DNA of 60,558 nucleotides from Clostridium chromiireducens (GTDB taxonomy: Bacteria > Bacillota > Clostridia > Clostridiales > Clostridiaceae), in assembly GCF_002029255.1 (NCBI RefSeq), contig NZ_MZGT01000031.1:1-60558 (forward strand). The letters run 5' to 3'. Positions 35,913 to 44,469 of the stretch are shown piece after piece (position 1 is the stretch's first letter; each line of letters opens with the position of its first letter). The position numbers and the translations under genes are program-made. The notes below the pieces were generated by a model, which was not told the origin of the DNA, made no database searches, and was given only the letters and a program-made list of their open reading frames with translations.

Positions 35913-36728
35913 TTATTTAATAACTTTTAGTGAAGAAAGATACTCTATTATTAACTGAGATGTTTCTTTGGGTTCACTTAAGTTGGGATAATGACCTTTT
36001 GCACCAATTACCTCAAGCTTGCTATTCTTTATATTACTATTTAAATAGTTAGCAACCTCTATTGGAACTATACTATCCTCCGAGCATTGAACGATTAAAG
36101 TAGGTACTGTGGCATTTGGTAAGTCTTTTCTGTGATCAGAGAAAAAGGTTGCTTCTGCAAAATTTTTCATAATTACTGGGTTCTCTTGAGTAAAAATTTT
36201 TTTTAAATGTTGAGATAACATTGGTCTATCTGGATTATTCATAAGTGCAGCAGCATTCAAACTTGCCCATCCTACATAATTTACTTCCATTAGATTAATC
36301 AACTCTTTTATATCGTTATCATTAAAGCCTCCAAAATAATCAGGCAATTCGTTAATATATCGAGGTGAAGGACCAATCATTACCACCGCCTCAAATAATT
36401 CGGGTTTTTCAATGGATGCAATTAGACCAATCATTGCACTTACAGAATGTCCGATAAAAATAATGGAATCACTCTTTGAAGCCTCAATGACTTCAAGAAG
36501 ATCCTGAGCATATCCACGAAGATCTTTATAGCGCTCTATATTATATGCTTTAAGGTCCGATTTACCAGATCCAACATAATCGAATAAGATCATGCGGTGG
36601 TCTTTTTGAAAATAAGGTGTCATAAACTGCCATATATTTTGATCACAGCCAAATCCATGACCAAAAACAATAGTTTTTGTCCCTTCTCCAATTACATTAA
36701 CATTATTCCTTAAGAAAATATTTTTCAT
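35913..36728 (-). CDS. RsbQ-like alpha/beta hydrolase
   Basis: A 271-residue alpha/beta hydrolase very like Bacillus RsbQ (269 residues as recalled). It shares VNVIGEG, VFGHGFGCDQNIW, ILFDYVGSGKSDL, GYAQDLLEVIEA, GHSVSAMIGL, MIGPSPRYIN, FFSDHRKDLP and GHYPNLSEP. The catalytic triad is Ser95, Asp218 and His246, matching Ser96/Asp219/His247 of RsbQ. RsbQ is thought to make or deliver a small hydrophobic ligand to a partner PAS domain, and plant D14/KAI2 receptors share the fold. The start at 36728 follows a G-rich site (GGGGGGGAATT). The PAS kinase gene follows by 22 nt. No sigma-B partner-switch genes are in the window. Confidence 0.9.
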   Translation of the reverse strand: MKNIFLRNNVNVIGEGTKTIVFGHGFGCDQNIWQFMTPYFQKDHRMILFDYVGSGKSDLKAYNIERYKDLRGYAQDLLEVIEASKSDSIIFIGHSVSAMIGLIASIEKPELFEAVVMIGPSPRYINELPDYFGGFNDNDIKELINLMEVNYVGWASLNAAALMNNPDRPMLSQHLKKIFTQENPVIMKNFAEATFFSDHRKDLPNATVPTLIVQCSEDSIVPIEVANYLNSNIKNSKLEVIGAKGHYPNLSEPKETSQLIIEYLSSLKVIK

Positions 36729-36949
36729 TTGGAATTCCCCCCCGTAAAGCATTATAAGTCGATAATTTGTTAACTTATACTTAATTATAGCACAATTTTC
36801 CAAATATTTCACATATTTAGTTCTACTATCGTATAAACAAACATACTTTTAGAGATATACATTATGATATTCAATTTAAAGCCATAATCATAGAATCAAA
36901 AGGAAAGTCACATGATACTTAATGAAAGCAAACAATAAATATGATTATA

Positions 36950-36978
36950 TTGAATAAATATAAATTTTATTATATAAT
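36950..36978 (+). promoter_or_regulatory. Promoter of the exporter operon
   Basis: TTGAAT (36950-36955), a 17-nt spacer and TATAAT (36973-36978) lie 53 nt before the adaptor gene. The divergent gap 36729-37030 otherwise shows only AT-rich sequence. Confidence 0.6.
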
Positions 36979-37030
36979 AATAATTATCAATAAGCTGCTT
37001 TATAAATGATTTATAGTGAAATGAGGTAAC

Positions 37031-38371
37031 ATGGGCGTGGATAAGAAGATATTTCTAAAAAAGAAAATATTAGTAGGCGCAGTTTCTATAATTCTTCTAG
37101 CTGGAATTGGTATAAGTTATGGAATAAAAAACAGTAGGGTTAAAGCAAAAGAAGTAAATATAGAAAATGCAGTAAAAGAGACAATCATTGAAAACACCAT
37201 AGCTACTGGTAATATAGAAGCAAATTACAGAAGTAATATCTTATTAGATAACAAGAAAAAAATAATAAAGGTTCAGGTAACTGAAGGACAAGCTGTAAAA
37301 AAGGATGATGTTTTGGTTGTATTTGATAGTTCTGATGAGGAAAATGAGCTAGAAAAACAACAAATTAATTTAAAGAACACTGAGTTAACATTAAATCAAA
37401 TGCTTAATGGAGGAGTGGAAGCTGATAAAAGTGCTTCAGAAAATTCTGCAGCTCAGGCAAATTATAGTTTGGAAAATGCTAAAAGAAAATATGATGATGC
37501 GAATAAGAAATTGAAACAAAATGAGGAGTTATTTAATAGTGGGGCCATAAGCAAAAATGAATATGAAGATTCAAAAAAGAATATGGAAGATTCATATACT
37601 GCTGTAAAGAGTGCAGAAGATGCATTAGAAAATGCAAAAACTTCATTAAAAGCGACAAATAGTAACAGTGAGGCCAAAATAGCTAATCAAAAGAATCAAA
37701 TTGAATTAATCAAAAAAGATATCGAAAATTATAAGCAAAAAATTAAAGATTGCACAGTTACTTCAAATATAGATGGAAAGGTTATCAAAGTAGATGCTAA
37801 GGAAAATCAATATCCAAGTAGTGGAGACCAAATAATAGTAGATGACGTATCAAAATACAAGACAGTGGTGAATTTGAAGCAATATGATGCATTGAAAGCT
37901 AAAATAGGTCAAAAGGCAAATGTCAAAATAAAAGGTTCTGAAAATTCATATAGTGGAACAGTTATAGAAATAGGACAGTTTGCAGCAGCTGAAACAAATT
38001 CTTCTTCAGATAATCAAGATTCTAAAGTAAAGGTTACTGTTATAATCGATGATCCAGGAGATGAAATAAAAAGTGGATATGAAGCAGATGTAGAATTTAT
38101 ATTTAATGAAAAGAAAGATTCTCTTGTAGTCAGATTTGATGGTATAAAAGAGGATAAAGAAAATGGACAAAAATTCATATTTGCTGTAGATCCTAATAAC
38201 AAAGTAACAAAGAAATACATCAATATAGGTATAGAAAGTGAATACTATGCAGAAGTTACAGATGGAATAGATGAAAATGAAGAATATGTACTAAATCCAC
38301 CTGAGAATCTAAAAGAAGGAGATTTAGTTATACAAGGGTCTTCAGCTAAAACTTCATCAAATCCTAAATAA
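37031..38371 (+). CDS. Efflux periplasmic adaptor (HlyD/MacA-like) subunit
   Basis: A 446-residue membrane-fusion-type protein. A membrane anchor lies at about residues 10-29, followed by a first lipoyl half (KEVNIENAVKETIIENTIATGNIEAN). A long coiled coil at about 95-220 is rich in Lys, Glu, Asn and Ala. The second lipoyl half and beta-barrel (CTVTSNIDGKVIKVDAKENQ) follow, then a C-terminal domain. In Gram-positive bacteria such adaptors work with MacB-like permeases to expel peptides, antibiotics or lipids. The permease and ATPase genes follow at once. The ribosome binding site is GAGGTAAC. Confidence 0.88.
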   Translation: MGVDKKIFLKKKILVGAVSIILLAGIGISYGIKNSRVKAKEVNIENAVKETIIENTIATGNIEANYRSNILLDNKKKIIKVQVTEGQAVKKDDVLVVFDSSDEENELEKQQINLKNTELTLNQMLNGGVEADKSASENSAAQANYSLENAKRKYDDANKKLKQNEELFNSGAISKNEYEDSKKNMEDSYTAVKSAEDALENAKTSLKATNSNSEAKIANQKNQIELIKKDIENYKQKIKDCTVTSNIDGKVIKVDAKENQYPSSGDQIIVDDVSKYKTVVNLKQYDALKAKIGQKANVKIKGSENSYSGTVIEIGQFAAAETNSSSDNQDSKVKVTVIIDDPGDEIKSGYEADVEFIFNEKKDSLVVRFDGIKEDKENGQKFIFAVDPNNKVTKKYINIGIESEYYAEVTDGIDENEEYVLNPPENLKEGDLVIQGSSAKTSSNPK

Positions 38372-38391
38372 ACATAGAAAGGGTAGAAACT

Positions 38392-39576
38392 ATGAGATTT
38401 CCGTTTAAAATTGCAGTAAGGTTTTTAATGAGTAACAAATTGCAGACATTTTTTATTATTTTGGGAATCGCTATTGGAGTGTCAGTTCAAGTTTTTATAG
38501 GTACACTAATTGATGGATTGCAAAAGAGTTTAATCGATAAGACAATAAATAATTCTCCACAAATCACAGTTTCTTCAACCACAGATGATAGTACCATAGA
38601 AGATTTTGAGAAAAAAATAATACAAATAAGAGAAAGTGATAGCAGAGTAAAAAATGTTTCACCAAGTATACAAGGTCCAGCGTTTATAAAGAATGACAAA
38701 AAAAGTTATCCCATAGTAATGAGAGGCTTTAACTTAGAAGAAAGTGATAAAATTTATAATATAAGAAGTAGAATATATGAAGGAAATTGGATATTCCAAA
38801 GAGAGGTCGATGGATTAAGAAAAAAAGCATTAATTGGCAGAGAACTAAATGAAGACTTAAAAAAGAAGCCTGGAGACACGATTAAAATAACCACTCCCAA
38901 TGGAAAAACAGAAGAATTTATTATAAGTGGATTTTATGATTTAGGCGTAAGCAGCATAAATAAATCTTGGATTATATCAGATTTAAAAACAGTTCAAGAT
39001 GTCTTTGGTTTTGATAATAAGATAACTTTAATAGAAGCGCAAATCCAGGGTGATTCAATATTTAAAGCAGATATTATAAGTCATAATATAGAGTACAATT
39101 TGGATAATAAAGATGTTAAAGTTGAGAATTGGCAGCAGCAAAATAAACAATTATTAAGCGGATTAAGCGGGCAGAGTACTTCAAGTTATATGATACAATT
39201 TTTTGTTATAGTTTCAGTGGTTCTTGCCATTGCATCAATACTTGCAATCACTGTAATACAAAAATCAAAAGAAATAGGAATTCTAAAAGCTATGGGAATA
39301 AAAAATGGCCCTGCAAGCCGTATATTTTTATTTCAAGGACTTTTACTTGGAATACTAGGAGCAATTTTAGGAGTGGTTTTTGGAGTTTCACTTACTGTAA
39401 TGTTTACTAAATTTGCAGTAAATTCAGATGGTACTCCAATCGTTACATTATATCTTAATCCTAATTTTTTGATTTTATCAGCATTTTTAGCAATAGCTGC
39501 TTCATCAGTTGCAGCATTAATACCAGCCAAGAAATCTGCTAAGCTAAATCCGATAGAGGTGATTAAAAATGGATAG
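38392..39576 (+). CDS. ABC transporter permease (FtsX/MacB-like)
   Basis: A 394-residue permease. TM1 (about 14-34: FFIILGIAIGVSVQVFIGTL) is followed by a large extracellular domain (about 35-260) and three C-terminal helices (about 268-290, 318-340 and 360-382) with the FtsX motif IQKSKEIGILKAMGIK. The end reads PAKKSAKLNPIEVIKNG, typical of the family. It overlaps the ATPase gene by 8 nt. With the adaptor it forms a mechanotransmission-type exporter; the substrate is unknown. Confidence 0.92.
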   Translation: MRFPFKIAVRFLMSNKLQTFFIILGIAIGVSVQVFIGTLIDGLQKSLIDKTINNSPQITVSSTTDDSTIEDFEKKIIQIRESDSRVKNVSPSIQGPAFIKNDKKSYPIVMRGFNLEESDKIYNIRSRIYEGNWIFQREVDGLRKKALIGRELNEDLKKKPGDTIKITTPNGKTEEFIISGFYDLGVSSINKSWIISDLKTVQDVFGFDNKITLIEAQIQGDSIFKADIISHNIEYNLDNKDVKVENWQQQNKQLLSGLSGQSTSSYMIQFFVIVSVVLAIASILAITVIQKSKEIGILKAMGIKNGPASRIFLFQGLLLGILGAILGVVFGVSLTVMFTKFAVNSDGTPIVTLYLNPNFLILSAFLAIAASSVAALIPAKKSAKLNPIEVIKNG

Positions 39577-40267
39577 TAATGTAATTGAATTGAGAAACAT
39601 AGATAAGATATATGGAAAAGTAATGAAAACTCAAGTACTCTTTGATGTTAATGTATCTTTTAAAGAGAGTTCATTTAATTCAATTATTGGAGAATCAGGC
39701 TCTGGAAAAAGCACCTTGTTAAATATAATGGGAACATTAGATAAACCTACAAATGGAGAAGTTTATATTGATGGAATAAGAACGGATTTTTTAAAAAGTG
39801 ATGAACTAGCAGAAGTAAGAAATGAAAAGATAGGATTTATATTTCAATTTCATTATCTATTACCTGATTTTACAGCGCTGGAGAATGTGTTAATTCCATA
39901 CATGATTAAAAATGTAAATCCTCCAAAAGAAATTAGAGAAAGAGCACTAGAACTTATGGAATTAGTTGGTTTATCTAAGGTAAAAGATAATTTGGCAACA
40001 AATATGTCAGGTGGGCAGCAACAAAGAACGGCTATAGCAAGGGCATTAATAAACAATCCCAAAATAATATTAGCCGATGAGCCTACAGGAAACTTAGATT
40101 CTAAGTCTACTGAAACTATATATGAAATTATGAGAGATATAAACGAAAGATTTAAGACTACATTTATCATTATAACACATGATAAAAGAATAGCAGAAAG
40201 AACAGATAGAGTAATAGAAATATCTGATGGTAAAATACTTTCTGATATTATTAAGTCACATTATTAA
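39569..40267 (+). CDS. ABC transporter ATPase (LolD/MacB-like)
   Basis: A 232-residue nucleotide-binding subunit. Walker A is GESGSGKST (residues 41-49), the Q-loop is in FIFQFHYLLPDF, the signature is MSGGQQQR (about 146), Walker B is IILADEP (about 166), the D-loop is GNLDSKS and the switch His is in ITHDKR. It belongs to the LolD/MacB group that energises FtsX-like permeases without moving substrate through the membrane directly. It is the last gene of the three-gene operon, with a terminator 20 nt later. Confidence 0.95.
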   Translation: MDSNVIELRNIDKIYGKVMKTQVLFDVNVSFKESSFNSIIGESGSGKSTLLNIMGTLDKPTNGEVYIDGIRTDFLKSDELAEVRNEKIGFIFQFHYLLPDFTALENVLIPYMIKNVNPPKEIRERALELMELVGLSKVKDNLATNMSGGQQQRTAIARALINNPKIILADEPTGNLDSKSTETIYEIMRDINERFKTTFIIITHDKRIAERTDRVIEISDGKILSDIIKSHY

Positions 40268-40286
40268 ATTAATAACTTAATAATTC

Positions 40287-40330
40287 ATAAAAAGGAGAAC
40301 CAAATCCAAATGGAGTAGGTTCTCCTTTTT
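40287..40330 (+). terminator. Rho-independent terminator
   Basis: Stem AAAAAGGAGAACC/GGTTCTCCTTTTT with a 16-nt loop. It closes the exporter operon. Confidence 0.88.
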
Positions 40331-40399
40331 ATGATTAATTTACTTCTCAATTGCTGATTTTAATTCTGAAGTCATAAAAGGAATGGCTACTTAAGTATT

Positions 40400-41047
40400 C
40401 TAAAAGCCAAGTTCGTCTCCAATTAGTACTACTTTTATTTTATTTGCTGGACGGCTTATTCTTGTTGTTACAAGATATGCACAAATACAATCTGTACTTA
40501 AGCAGTCTCCACAGCTTCCAGTTATATAACATGGAGTTTTCAAATCTTGGAAACGCAGCGTATTCTGTGGTGCAGCAATAGTTCTAGCTCTTTGCACTGC
40601 ATCATCGTGGTTTTTTACAATTTTATTCATTCCAGCTACAACTACAACACTTTTTGGTCCAAAAATCATAGCAGCAACACGATTTCCATTTCCATCAATA
40701 TTAAATAGCTGACCATCCTCACTTATAGCATTACTACTTGTTAAGAAAGTATCGCATAAAAGTGCTTTTCTCATCAGTTCTGTTCGTTCTTCAGGATTAG
40801 CTGCAGAATCCCTATCTATAATTTCATAGCCTTTTTCCTTTACAAGTTCTTTAATGCCAATATCGTTTAAGGTTTCAGAACCACCCCAAGATACCACGTG
40901 ATTTTCAGGAATTAACTCTAAAATCTGTTGAAGCGCTTCATCTTTAGTCTTACAATAATATGCATCAAAATGATGCTTTTTTAAAGATTCAACTACTTTT
41001 GCACCCAATTTATCATAGCGTTTTTGTAAAAAAGCTTGTCTTGCCAT
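40400..41047 (-). CDS. LUD-domain protein (LutC/YkgG-like)
   Basis: A 215-residue protein of the LUD (DUF162) fold. It has HVVSWGGSETLNDIG, the central DTFLTSSNAISEDGQLFNIDG motif and VVVAGMNKIV. The family includes LutC of the lactate-utilisation complex LutABC. Here no lutA or lutB gene is near, so this is the stand-alone type common in anaerobes. A C-terminal Cys cluster (CYITGSCGDCLSTDCIC) could hold a metal or Fe-S cluster. The ribosome binding site is AGGAGGC. The role is unknown; lactate metabolism is only a family association. Confidence 0.85.
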   Translation of the reverse strand: MARQAFLQKRYDKLGAKVVESLKKHHFDAYYCKTKDEALQQILELIPENHVVSWGGSETLNDIGIKELVKEKGYEIIDRDSAANPEERTELMRKALLCDTFLTSSNAISEDGQLFNIDGNGNRVAAMIFGPKSVVVVAGMNKIVKNHDDAVQRARTIAAPQNTLRFQDLKTPCYITGSCGDCLSTDCICAYLVTTRISRPANKIKVVLIGDELGF

Positions 41048-41228
41048 TTTAAAAAGCCTCCTCGTGAATATGTTTTATATAATTCTTTGCAGTATAATAA
41101 TGGATATTATTATGATATATTTATAGCATAATTAACCACTATATATAAGTATGCACATTTTTGTAACATAGTATAAAAATGATACTTTAAAAAAGTTATA
41201 ATAAAATTGTTCTTTTAAGTAAATTAAA

Positions 41229-41414
41229 GGTGATGACATCATAACCTTAGTTGGTGCTTCAAGGAGATCTACACTTAAGGATTCACTAAAAGCCATAGAT
41301 GTAAATTTAAGCTCAGATGATATACTAAGAATTGAAAATGCGATACCTGCAGATAAGATAGCTGGTGCTAGTTTTCCTAATAGGCAATTTAAAAATGGAA
41401 TTGTGGTTCTTTAA
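41229..41414 (+). pseudogene. C-terminal remnant of an aldo/keto reductase
   Basis: Translation from 41229 gives about 61 residues without an ATG start: TLVGASRRSTLKDSLKAID, then NLSSDDILRIENAIP, then AGASFP, ending VVL and stop. This matches the end of aldo/keto reductases, where the family has a GARxxxQLxD-type turn, an ALD helix, L(S)xxxLxxLE and an AG-x-YP end. The upstream two thirds including the catalytic Tyr are missing, so it is a 5'-deleted fragment. It still has its terminator (41417-41466). Confidence 0.75.
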
Positions 41415-41416
41415 GT

Positions 41417-41466
41417 AAAAGAAAAACTGACTGTAAGATAAAATCAAGCAGTCAGTTTTTCTTTTA
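41417..41466 (+). terminator. Rho-independent terminator of the reductase remnant
   Basis: Perfect stem of about 17 bp, AAAAGAAAAACTGACTG/CAGTCAGTTTTTCTTTT, 3 nt after the remnant's stop. Confidence 0.85.
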
Positions 41467-41618
41467 ATTGTTAAGATTATTATTAAACTATTCATATAAT
41501 TCTAAAATATGGGTGGATTCTCCGATTACAAACATAGCTTTTAGTTTTACAATTGAGTAGAAAATTAAAGGAATATAATAATAACAATAATAATATAATT
41601 AAAAGCAATATAAATTTA

Positions 41619-41647
41619 TTGTAAAACAATAAAATGTATGTTAAAAT
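41619..41647 (+). promoter_or_regulatory. Promoter of the DUF2975/XRE operon
   Basis: TTGTAA (41619-41624), a 17-nt spacer and TAAAAT (41642-41647) lie 32 nt before the first DUF2975 gene. The remaining bases from 41467 are AT-rich, with no gene. Confidence 0.45.
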
Positions 41648-41679
41648 CATTTTGTTATTAAATTAGTGAGGTGTTTTAA

Positions 41680-42162
41680 ATGAATGTTAAAAATGGTTCA
41701 ACCACTTTCTTAAAAGTAATTATTTTTCTGATTGGAATTGCTGTTTTTGCGCTGGGTATCTTTTGGTTACCTGTGATAGCCATTAATGATGCAAAAGCAC
41801 ATCCAGGAGACTACTGGCTATATCCATTTTTAGGATATGCGTATGGATGCTGTATTGCGTTTTCTGTTGCATTGTATCAAGTATTTAAACTATTAATATA
41901 TACCGAGAGAAATAATGCTTTCTCAGAGTTATCACTTAAATCTTTGAAGGTTATAAAGAAATGCGGTTTAACAACCATTTTCTTCATGGTGTTGGGGATA
42001 GTAACGTTAATGGTAATTGCTAAAGTCACAGGAGATGACGCAGCGGGTCCTATAGCATTAAGTCTAATAGGTATTTTGGTAACAAGTACCATTACAGTTA
42101 TTGTGGATGTGCTCCAAAAACTACTAAAAAATCTTCTAAATACAAAATTAGAAAATGTGTAA
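41680..42162 (+). CDS. DUF2975 family membrane protein
   Basis: A 160-residue protein with four predicted membrane helices and the DUF2975 layout: FLIGIAVFALGIFWLP, YGCCIAFSVALYQVFKLL, NNAFSELSLKSLKVIKKC and a C-terminal helix followed by VLQKLLKNLLN. The family occurs next to small XRE regulators in Firmicutes, as here, and its function is unknown. The ribosome binding site is GAGGTG. It is the first of two tandem paralogues in a three-gene operon. Confidence 0.85.
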   Translation: MNVKNGSTTFLKVIIFLIGIAVFALGIFWLPVIAINDAKAHPGDYWLYPFLGYAYGCCIAFSVALYQVFKLLIYTERNNAFSELSLKSLKVIKKCGLTTIFFMVLGIVTLMVIAKVTGDDAAGPIALSLIGILVTSTITVIVDVLQKLLKNLLNTKLENV

Positions 42163-42196
42163 CGATTTGATTAAATACAATCAGGGAGGTCTTTTT

Positions 42197-42676
42197 ATGA
42201 AACAAGTTACGACACACTTTTTAAAGCTAGCTGTTATTTTTATAGGAATCCTAATTCTTGCATTATGTATATTTTTGGTGCCTAAGCTGGCTTTTGAGGT
42301 ATCAAATTTTTTAAAGGTTGATTCCTTAAAATATATTATTTACATAATTTTATATGGAGCTGCGATACCTTTTTACTTTGCTCTGTATCAAGCTTTTGGA
42401 CTTTTAAGTTATATTGACAAGAATAAAGCCTTCTCGGAATTATCGGTAATAGCTTTAAAGAAAATCAAATATTGTGCCATTTTAATCTGTAGTTTACATG
42501 TGCTGGGCTTGCCGTTATTCTATTTAGTGGCAGATAAAGATGATGCGCCTGGTCTCATATTTATCGGAATGGTCATTCCTTTTGCTTCAATGATTATCGC
42601 TGTTTTTTCTGCTGTCCTAGAGAGGCTTTTACAAGAAGCGATTAACATAAAATCAGAAAATGATTTGACAGTGTGA
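42197..42676 (+). CDS. DUF2975 family membrane protein (second paralogue)
   Basis: A 159-residue four-helix membrane protein related to the preceding one (FLKLAVIFIGILILALCIFLVP, FYFALYQAFGLL, NKAFSELSVIALKKIKYC, VLERLLQEAINIKSEND). The site GGGAGG (42183-42189) sets the start at 42197; a longer frame from 42155 overlaps the first gene and has no site. The two paralogues may form a heteromeric membrane unit, which is inference. Confidence 0.85.
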   Translation: MKQVTTHFLKLAVIFIGILILALCIFLVPKLAFEVSNFLKVDSLKYIIYIILYGAAIPFYFALYQAFGLLSYIDKNKAFSELSVIALKKIKYCAILICSLHVLGLPLFYLVADKDDAPGLIFIGMVIPFASMIIAVFSAVLERLLQEAINIKSENDLTV

Positions 42677-42686
42677 GGTGGGGGAT

Positions 42687-42902
42687 ATGGCAATTATTAT
42701 TAATATAGATGTGATGTTAGCAAAACGAAAAATGAGTGTAACGGAGCTTTCGGAGAAGGTCGGAATTACTATGGCGAATCTTTCCATTCTGAAAAATGGG
42801 AAAGCAAAAGCGGTTCGTTTTTCAACATTAGAAGCGATATGTAAGACTTTGGATTGTCAGCCAGGTGATATTTTGGAATACAAAAGTGATGAAAACACTT
42901 AA
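42687..42902 (+). CDS. XRE-family helix-turn-helix regulator (YozG-like)
   Basis: A 71-residue Cro/CI-type DNA-binding protein: MAIIINIDVMLAKRKMSV, then the helix-turn-helix LSEKVGITMANLSILKNGKA and the closing STLEAICKTLDCQPGDILEY. It has no partner domain. It ends the DUF2975 operon and starts 10 nt after the second membrane protein gene, with the site GAGGTGGGGG. It probably controls this operon, with activity perhaps set by the membrane proteins. The GTG at 42678 overlaps the site and is rejected. Confidence 0.88.
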   Translation: MAIIINIDVMLAKRKMSVTELSEKVGITMANLSILKNGKAKAVRFSTLEAICKTLDCQPGDILEYKSDENT

Positions 42903-42952
42903 TAAAAACAGAAAACTAACTTATTAAACCTACTGGAGTTAGTATAGAATTT

Positions 42953-42982
42953 AAGGGATAGCTAATAACTATCCCTTCTTTG
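42953..42982 (+). terminator. Rho-independent terminator
   Basis: Perfect 9-bp stem AAGGGATAG/CTATCCCTT with a 7-nt loop and a T-rich tail. It closes the DUF2975/XRE operon. A small ACGTAC/GTACGT hairpin at 43015-43030 faces the convergent gene. Confidence 0.8.
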
Positions 42983-43055
42983 TTCCTTGTGTTCATTGAT
43001 AGGATATCACTAGACGTACAAATGTACGTACTTAAGGTATAGGCGGTATTATATA

Positions 43056-44201
43056 TTATCTATAAGCTCTAAAAAATTCCCGGATTTCTTCAGCCAAAGA
43101 TTCAGGGTCTTCTATGGCAGTAAAATGTCCACCTCTAGGCATTGTAGTAAAGCGAGTGATATTTAAATTGCGCATGGCCCATTCTTTTGGTGGCAACAAT
43201 ACATCAGCAGGGAAGAGAGCTAAACCCGTTGGTACATCTATATGTCCTATTGGAGGCAATGAATGCGTGTTTTCATAATATATATGAGCTGATGAACCTA
43301 TAGTATTTGTAACCCAATAAATCATTATATTAGTTAAAAGTTCATCCTCGCTAAAGCTTTTACTTAAGTCACCACTGCAATCACTCCATTCACGAAATTT
43401 TTCAATAATCCAAGCAGCCACACCTATTGGTGAGTCAGAAAGTCCGTATGTAAGAGTCTGAGGTTTTGTCGATTGAATAGACATATAACCTCCCTCATTT
43501 GAAATCCACTCAGAAGCAGTTTTCTTGTAGTTTAGTTCTTCATCTGAAAGTCCTGCGTTATTCTGAGAAGTCATGAGATCTCTAATTATACCGATATCAG
43601 TTAAATGTATTCCAATCAGAAGTTCAGGATGATTTGATGCCATATATCTTGTAACTCCTGAACCAATGTCCCCGCCTGCAGCAGCGAATTTACTATAGCC
43701 AAGTTTTTCAGTCATCAGTTTTGCCCAAAGGTCAGAAATATGACAATTGTTCATGCCACTATGTTTTGGTTTACTTGAGAATCCAAACCCAGGTAGTGAA
43801 GGTACAATTACATCAAAGGAATCTTCAGGACTTCCACCATAGCTTTTAGGATCAGTAAGGAGAGGGATAATCTTTTTGTAGCGAAGATAACTGTCAGGCC
43901 ATCCATGAGTAAGGATAATTGGGATAGGATTAGGACCTTTACCTTTCTCGTGTACAAAGTGAATATCTATCCCGTCTACATTACAGCGAAACTGAGAAAA
44001 GCGGTTTAATTCTCTTTCTTGTGTCCGCCAATCATATTTTTCTTTCCAATAGGAAATAAGAGATTTTAAATAATTTATTTCAGTACCTCGCTGCCAATCT
44101 GTGCCTTCTAACTGATCAGGCCAGCGGATATGCTCAAGCCTGTATTTTAAATCATCAAGTACTTCATCAGAAACTTGAATTTGGAAGTGTTCAATAGACA
44201 T
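43056..44201 (-). CDS. Epoxide hydrolase-family alpha/beta hydrolase
   Basis: A 381-residue enzyme with the N-terminal epoxide hydrolase domain (1-110: FQIQVSDEVLDDLKYRLEHIRWPDQ) followed by an alpha/beta hydrolase core. The oxyanion turn is THGWPDS and the nucleophile is Asp178 in AAGGDIGSGV. An acid lies in the late loop and the base is His in MPRGGHFTAIEDPE. The mature proteins of this type hydrolyse epoxides or related compounds, often xenobiotic, through a covalent ester on Asp. The ribosome binding site AAAGGAG sets the start at 44201. It is transcribed away from the AraC-type gene at 44470, its likely regulator. Confidence 0.9.
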   Translation of the reverse strand: MSIEHFQIQVSDEVLDDLKYRLEHIRWPDQLEGTDWQRGTEINYLKSLISYWKEKYDWRTQERELNRFSQFRCNVDGIDIHFVHEKGKGPNPIPIILTHGWPDSYLRYKKIIPLLTDPKSYGGSPEDSFDVIVPSLPGFGFSSKPKHSGMNNCHISDLWAKLMTEKLGYSKFAAAGGDIGSGVTRYMASNHPELLIGIHLTDIGIIRDLMTSQNNAGLSDEELNYKKTASEWISNEGGYMSIQSTKPQTLTYGLSDSPIGVAAWIIEKFREWSDCSGDLSKSFSEDELLTNIMIYWVTNTIGSSAHIYYENTHSLPPIGHIDVPTGLALFPADVLLPPKEWAMRNLNITRFTTMPRGGHFTAIEDPESLAEEIREFFRAYR

Positions 44202-44233
44202 AAAAATTCTCCTTTCATATAAGCTAGGCATAA

Positions 44234-44308
44234 CAATTTGGATTATAAATTATACACAATAATTTTGATTATAAGTTTTACACAATAATTTTCAGTATAA
44301 GTTATTTT
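44234..44308. repeat. Three tandem direct repeats in the araC/hydrolase intergenic region
   Basis: Three units of 23, 26 and 26 nt with the pattern CACAATAATTTT-n-ATTATAAGTTTTA (44234-44256, 44257-44282, 44283-44308). They lie 33-107 nt upstream of the minus-strand hydrolase start. Direct repeats at this position are typical half-sites of an AraC-family activator, here probably the divergent gene's product. Confidence 0.6.
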
Positions 44309-44469
44309 GCATAGCTTCATTCATTCATTTATTAATATTAGTTTAACATTATGAAATTATGATACAATGTCATAAATGAAGCTTTTAACTATACTATTTG
44401 TTAATCCACAATCAAAAAATAACAAGTTTACGTTATTTATTAGAATGTGCTTAATGGAGGAAAATATTT

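Noticed and set aside
42155..42196. Earlier start for the second DUF2975 gene
   Set aside because: It overlaps the first gene, has no ribosome binding site and adds a polar stretch before the first membrane helix. The GGGAGG site supports 42197.
43015..43030. ACGTAC/GTACGT hairpin as a regulatory site
   Set aside because: It is a 6-bp dyad between convergent genes with no promoter nearby. It is probably chance or part of a termination region.
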